From contig NC_088297.1 in assembly GCF_032854445.1 (NCBI RefSeq), positions 10,748,163-10,812,162 of the forward strand: DNA of 64,000 bases. Direction: 5' to 3'. Shown one piece after another: positions 61,101 to 64,000 of the stretch (positions are counted from its first letter, which is position 1; every line of letters begins with the position of its first letter). This DNA comes from Liolophura sinensis. Lineage: Eukaryota; Mollusca; Polyplacophora; Chitonida; Chitonidae. The translations under genes were made by a program, and so were the position numbers. The notes under the pieces were generated by a model. The model was not told the origin of the DNA, did no database searches, and was given only the letters and a program-made list of their open reading frames with translations.

Positions 61101-64000
61101 CAGCATCGTTGTCTCTGAGGTCAGGGGTCAAAGTGAGCCTAAATCCGGACGAATCAACAAGACCTGTTTTGACGAAATTGATAGGCACTGTATTTTTGCT
61201 TTTTAATTTTTTTCTCCGATCACGAATGCGAGGTAACAAAGTGGCCTTCTTTTATGGAGTATAATATCGGATAACTTCCATGCATCGTTAAACTTGTTTT
61301 CAGCTTTGTTTACAGTTTATATATTTATTTTTACACGCATGTATTCATTTGGGACCTAGTTGGAACCCTTCATCAGAAAGGCTGTTTTCTTTCTGGAGCG
61401 CAATTCCTTACTTGTATCCATAGCTATCAGAGCAATTTGATTACAATTTGATAACATCCTACCGTCCGTAATTTATGCATAAAGTATTATTATACATGTG
61501 CCTCACTGAGTGATTAGCGGTTTCCATTGGTCGACAGGGCACATGATATTCCGATAATCATGATGTACAACAATCACGCGCCCAAAAAATTCAAGGTTAC
61601 GCCCTCAAGTAATATCCCTAGTACACCAGGCAATAGCCAATGATCTCGCGCATGTTTATTGCACAGCAGTTGTCTCCCTTTATGCGCTCTCTGACACCTG
61701 CTTGCTGGAAACTTAGTGAACATAAAGTCAGCCAATAAAGCTTAATTAATTATTTAAGTAGTATTCTGGAAATGTTCTAAAATATTTTAAAAATTCTACA
61801 CCGTTTATCAACAAAAATATAGCAAACAATCGTCAGTACCTAGCCACTCATTTGGTGACGCCATTTTGCCATGTTATAGCTATGAAGAGTGACATCATAA
61901 AACCTAGGAGTTCTCATGTTCCATCGGTATAAAACAATGTGGCAATGAAAAAATACGAACAAAAACGTCTGATACCCAACCAAGGAGTATCAGCTCTGCT
62001 CTGTGTTCTTTTAGTTTGACGCTCGGTCAAGGCGATGTTAGTGGACACAAGCGTCGTGTTCATTAGGCCAAGCTGGCTGTGCCGACATCAGGGTTATTTA
62101 CTGAACATAGCAGGACCTTCTGATTTCAAACAAACCTTTATTCAAATAATGTGAGCATATTTCCGTAATAAATCTGAATTTGTCAAGGAAAAATAACACA
62201 AAGTCACAATATTTATCTTCAAGCAATGACTCTCCTGAGGCGGTTTGCTTGCTAGCTCACGCTGACAAGTTACTTCAGTCTCCTACTCAAAATGTGCGTC
62301 TAGTAACACGGGCAAGCGTTTTCAGTTCCCTGCTCATAAATGTATGGTCTAAAATGCACCACTTCAACACTTAAACTAACCGCAAAACCCAATCGACATC
62401 TGTCTATCCACTATAAGAAACCACACTGACAATCGAGAGCTAATAGGCTTTTTGACGTGACAGCCAATTACCACGTGACACTTTCAGCGCCAGTGTCTAC
62501 AACATAGCCACTCGAAGTGAATTGTCCGTCAGTGCGCCACCAATACTGATGTTCATCTTCTTTCAAAACTTTATACAATTTTTGTACATATTTTCCTGAG
62601 AAAACTGTGTCCTATGTCCTTTTGTCTATGTATATATATATTGACAGACTGTATGTTCACTTTAAACAACCGGTCTGTAGTTATAGCTCAGCTACCGACC
62701 TACAAGTTCGATGATTTAAAGTGCATCTCGGAAAGGTGCATATAATTTCGGTATAATAAAACATATCGTGGATGCTGTGGGATGGGATATCAGGAATTGT
62801 CAGCTCTCGACAAGTAATACTGACAATATCACTTCTCTCGAGCTGGTAATTCTTGACGTCGTCACGCGCTGTATACCCTTATATGGACATGATACAGATT
62901 AAACTACCAGCGGCCCAATGAAAATACATTTTTGTTGCTGCTGCTTTTTAAACATATACATGAACATTTAAAATGAAACCTTAACTCAGGTAAATTGACA
63001 AGGGGCCGTGTTTCACCGCATACGTGTGACCAATGGTGAAAGTGACCACACTTCTGTCGCTACACCACATTTGTGCACTGTAGTCTTTTGCATTTCATCC
63101 ACAAATAACACAGCTAGTTACAAGTTCCAGAAAAAAATTCGTTAATAAATTAAAGGCCATGAAAAACCATCGAATTACTTTCACATAAAAGGAATCACGC
63201 CATAATGTCGACACCCTGTGAGGATAAAAGACAGTTTCATTTGACAAATGCTCGTCTGTGTCAGGTCGACTTGAAAATAGGTTCATAAAAATATTTGCGT
63301 AATATGAGCTATTCACGGATGCACTAACTAAAGGCATGTGTAACTGAGCAAATGGAAACAAACCTTCCTTGTTTTGTGGGTTGTCGTAGTGTGTCTCCAT
63401 AAGCAGCATTGTAGGGTCTTCTTCATAACCGAAAGGCAAGCCAACGTGTTCCGGGAAATAAATGTCCTTGAAAAAGAGAAATACATGTCCTTGAAAAAGA
63501 CGATATCATTACACTCCTATGATGAAGTTAGTTATTCATTTTATCTGTGCTACAGATGGGTCTCACGTGTCCTTTGCTGAACCACCCCCTTCGAGTTTTG
63601 ATTTTCGTTACAGACGTCACAGAACGACTGAACATCTGTAACCGGTGTGTCGCACATCTGGTTGGCTTATTCGCAACAATACTGGTAATAAATGGCAAAT
63701 ACATGGCGTTGAAGTTGCTACTATCTAAGCATTTCCTAGCTATCACACAGTCGTCACAATTCTGGTTTTACTCTTGTCTTTCATATTGTTCAGTGATAGT
63801 TTGGAAAGACCTTTTGCCGTTGCCGTGCACAACACAGTTATGAACTCGAGAAAGTTTATTGCAGATATATACACTAAAACAGACTTAAGTCTTACCTCTC
63901 CCCCAACTGCCCACGCCACCATAACGCTTGAACAACCCCAGAAGTCAGGTGGCATATTTCTGTGGTAACACTCGTGTGCTTTGCCGGGGGTTTCCTCGCT
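54869..64000 (-). CDS. MOXD1: DBH/MOXD-family copper monooxygenase, partial (5' end beyond window)
   Basis: Eight minus-strand exons join into about 400 residues of a copper type II ascorbate-dependent monooxygenase. In order: AWAVGGE|DIYFPEHVGLPFGYEEDP; METHYDNP, whose His corresponds to a CuA ligand in PHM/DBH; DSSGFRLTLT; DAGIFEVGE; LHSHLLGHAMRVRHFRQG, whose HxH corresponds to two CuB ligands; DFNYQYTRIM; LPGDHFITECDY; GLSTRQEMCLGFLMYYP, whose Met is the third CuB ligand. Copper-site residues in the visible part are intact. The missing 5' part should hold the DOMON domain and the first CuA His pair. Family knowledge: these enzymes hydroxylate in the secretory pathway using ascorbate and O2; MOXD1 substrates are unknown. 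The C-terminus ends with a hydrophobic tail (ELFWALSFIALFAYF) after a Cys/Ser/Thr-rich stretch, suggesting a membrane or GPI anchor. MOXD1-like is preferred over DBH because of this tail, but assignment within the family is uncertain. Confidence 0.9.
55523..55783. repeat. Left arm of a long inverted duplication
   Basis: About 130 bp of unique sequence (CATTTAAGATTATTGCATTT ... TCAGTGGATAAACTTTC) plus the attached SINE-A; its reverse complement is at 58,636-58,918. Confidence 0.85.
55656..55783 (-). mobile_element. SINE-A, truncated, part of an inverted duplication
   Basis: Tail TATTTATTTGATTGATG, the GTACTGAAGAATATTT variant and part of the core. The same variant occurs in the inverted copy at 58,636-58,786. 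Confidence 0.8.
56253..56305. repeat. (ATT)n microsatellite
   Basis: ATTATTATTATT repeats with one GTT interruption. Confidence 0.9.
56367..56612 (+). mobile_element. SINE-A, full length with Ser/Leu-type head
   Basis: The head GGTGGCCGAAGGGGTTAGCA resembles the D-arm of class II (Ser/Leu) tRNAs. It then shows the family A core and a tail ending 15 bp before the donor of a MOXD-like exon, on the opposite strand. Confidence 0.82.
56628..56805 (-). CDS. MOXD1: MOXD-like exon (YTVTAPPEHAG...ECSYGLYNYP)
   Basis: Fifty-nine codons, including LRNNVDWKNDSVREAFQQW. Acceptor tttcag at 56,806 restores the codon split with the preceding exon; donor gtaaat. Confidence 0.88.
56877..57023. mobile_element. 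Short MITE with TTGTTCAAAAGTG inverted ends
   Basis: Left end GGCCCAGTTGTTCAAAAGTG; right end is its near reverse complement (CACTTTTGAACAACCGACCC). About 147 bp, non-coding, AT-rich inside. It lies about 70 bp upstream of an acceptor in the MOXD-like gene. Half copies of the same end occur near 21,109 and 14,560. Confidence 0.65.
57020..57790. repeat. Degenerate tandem array touching a MOXD-like exon
   Basis: Recurring blocks GACGTCCTCGATCG, GGAACGAGGATAGG, GGGCGTGCTC and TGGCCAGTTTT. The last unit includes the 3' end of the exon at 57,778-57,872 and its donor flank. Units are strongly diverged. Confidence 0.65.
57778..57872 (-). CDS. MOXD1: MOXD-like exon with CuB Met (RQEMC)
   Basis: Encodes GGLSTRQEMCLGFLMYYPKI followed by KLANCQSTPTP. 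The donor (gtacct) is non-optimal but gives the phase needed by the next exon. The 3' end of this exon and its donor flank resemble degenerate repeat units that fill the following intron. Confidence 0.9.
58499..58558 (-). CDS. MOXD1: MOXD-like exon (GDHFITECDY)
   Basis: A 60-nt exon completing the LPGD motif and carrying the conserved Cys of ITEC. Acceptor actag, donor gtaagt. Confidence 0.93.
58636..58786 (+). mobile_element. SINE-A, truncated, part of an inverted duplication
   Basis: Core from GTGGGAAGGTCTGTCAGCAT, tail with the CTTCAGTACGG variant and CAATCAAATAAATAAAAA; reverse-complement partner of 55,656-55,783. Confidence 0.8.
58636..58918. repeat. Right arm of a long inverted duplication
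   Basis: Reverse complement of 55,523-55,783, including GAAAGTTTATCCACTGATTC and CAAGCACACTAAATGCAGTA. The arms enclose three MOXD-like exons. Confidence 0.85.
59906..60094 (-). CDS. MOXD1: MOXD-like exon with CuB HxH
   Basis: Sixty-three codons: GTMLHSHLLGHAMRVRHFR then DNNYDFNYQYTRIM and DVLP. Acceptor aatag, donor gtaatg, phase 0 on both sides. Confidence 0.96.
60540..60655 (-). repeat. SINE-A, degenerate
   Basis: CTGTACTCAAGAATACTTCA, ACGACGGCGGTCAGGATTGT and CCGGGCAGACG; both ends diverged. Confidence 0.6.
60997..61163 (-). CDS. MOXD1: MOXD-like exon (DSSGFRLTLT...FPECLEQ)
   Basis: Encodes GLVDSSGFRLTLTPDLRDND, AGIFEVGEVVGPGHIIPP and GQCFPECLEQ, typical of the second copper domain. 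Acceptor aaaacag, donor gttagt. Confidence 0.95.
62925..63090 (+). repeat. Repeat family C copy in a MOXD-like intron
   Basis: ACATATACATGAACATTTAA, CTCAGGTAAATTGACAAGGG and GTTTCACCGCATACGTGTGA. Confidence 0.72.
63364..63466 (-). CDS. MOXD1: MOXD-like exon with CuA His (METHYDNP)
   Basis: Encodes DIYFPEHVGLPFGYEEDP...METHYDNPQNKE, ending in phase 1 with donor gtttgt. The acceptor tttttcaag is duplicated 22 bp upstream; only the downstream one keeps the frame. Confidence 0.92.
63896..64000 (-). CDS. MOXD1: MOXD-like exon (first visible, cut by window edge)
   Basis: Thirty-five codons with HECYHRN...FWGCSSVMVAWAVGGE. Donor gtaaga in phase 0. The 5' side runs off the window. Confidence 0.85.

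Noticed and set aside
60928-61206. Plus-strand open frame opposite the MOXD-like exon
   Set aside because: Antisense shadow of the exon at 60,997-61,163, which has clear family motifs on the minus strand.

Overview
This window is animal nuclear DNA. It has long introns with GT-AG splice sites, low gene density and many SINEs, and it most likely comes from a mollusc. The main evidence is a 28-exon gene on the plus strand (22,470-45,846) whose spliced frame encodes a 2,242-residue chitin synthase fused to an N-terminal myosin motor. This is the architecture of the large shell/mantle chitin synthases of bivalves and other molluscs. Brachiopods also carry myosin-fused chitin synthases, so a brachiopod cannot be excluded.

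Layout. 1-22,469: no convincing host gene; a mosaic of old repeats with SINE copies of at least four families (called A-D here), a tyrosine-recombinase (Crypton-like) fragment at 1,385-1,747, a 393-bp hairpin MITE with TTAA flanks at 7,757-8,149, and several short tandem repeats. 22,470-46.5 kb: the myosin-chitin synthase gene and its 3' UTR, with SINEs in several introns and a partial tandem duplication of the P-loop exon. 47.4 kb: one SINE-A. 48,983-52,9xx (minus): a decayed LINE with endonuclease, reverse transcriptase and RNase H remnants and several frameshifts. 53.5 kb: one SINE-D. 54,869-64,000 (minus): the 3' part of a copper type II ascorbate-dependent monooxygenase gene of the DBH/MOXD family (eight visible coding exons, about 400 residues). 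Its 5' end lies beyond the right edge.

How the genes relate. The chitin synthase is a multipass membrane enzyme expected to polymerise UDP-GlcNAc and extrude chitin, with the motor domain on the cytoplasmic side contacting actin. The monooxygenase is a secretory-pathway copper enzyme with a hydrophobic C-terminal tail. The two genes point towards each other with the LINE between them, and nothing in the sequence shows that they act together.

All exon limits were placed by hand from reading-frame continuity, splice consensus and protein-family knowledge. Intron phases close without conflict across all 28 chitin synthase exons and across the first seven monooxygenase exons. The start of the last monooxygenase exon is less certain. 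No alignment or database search was run.
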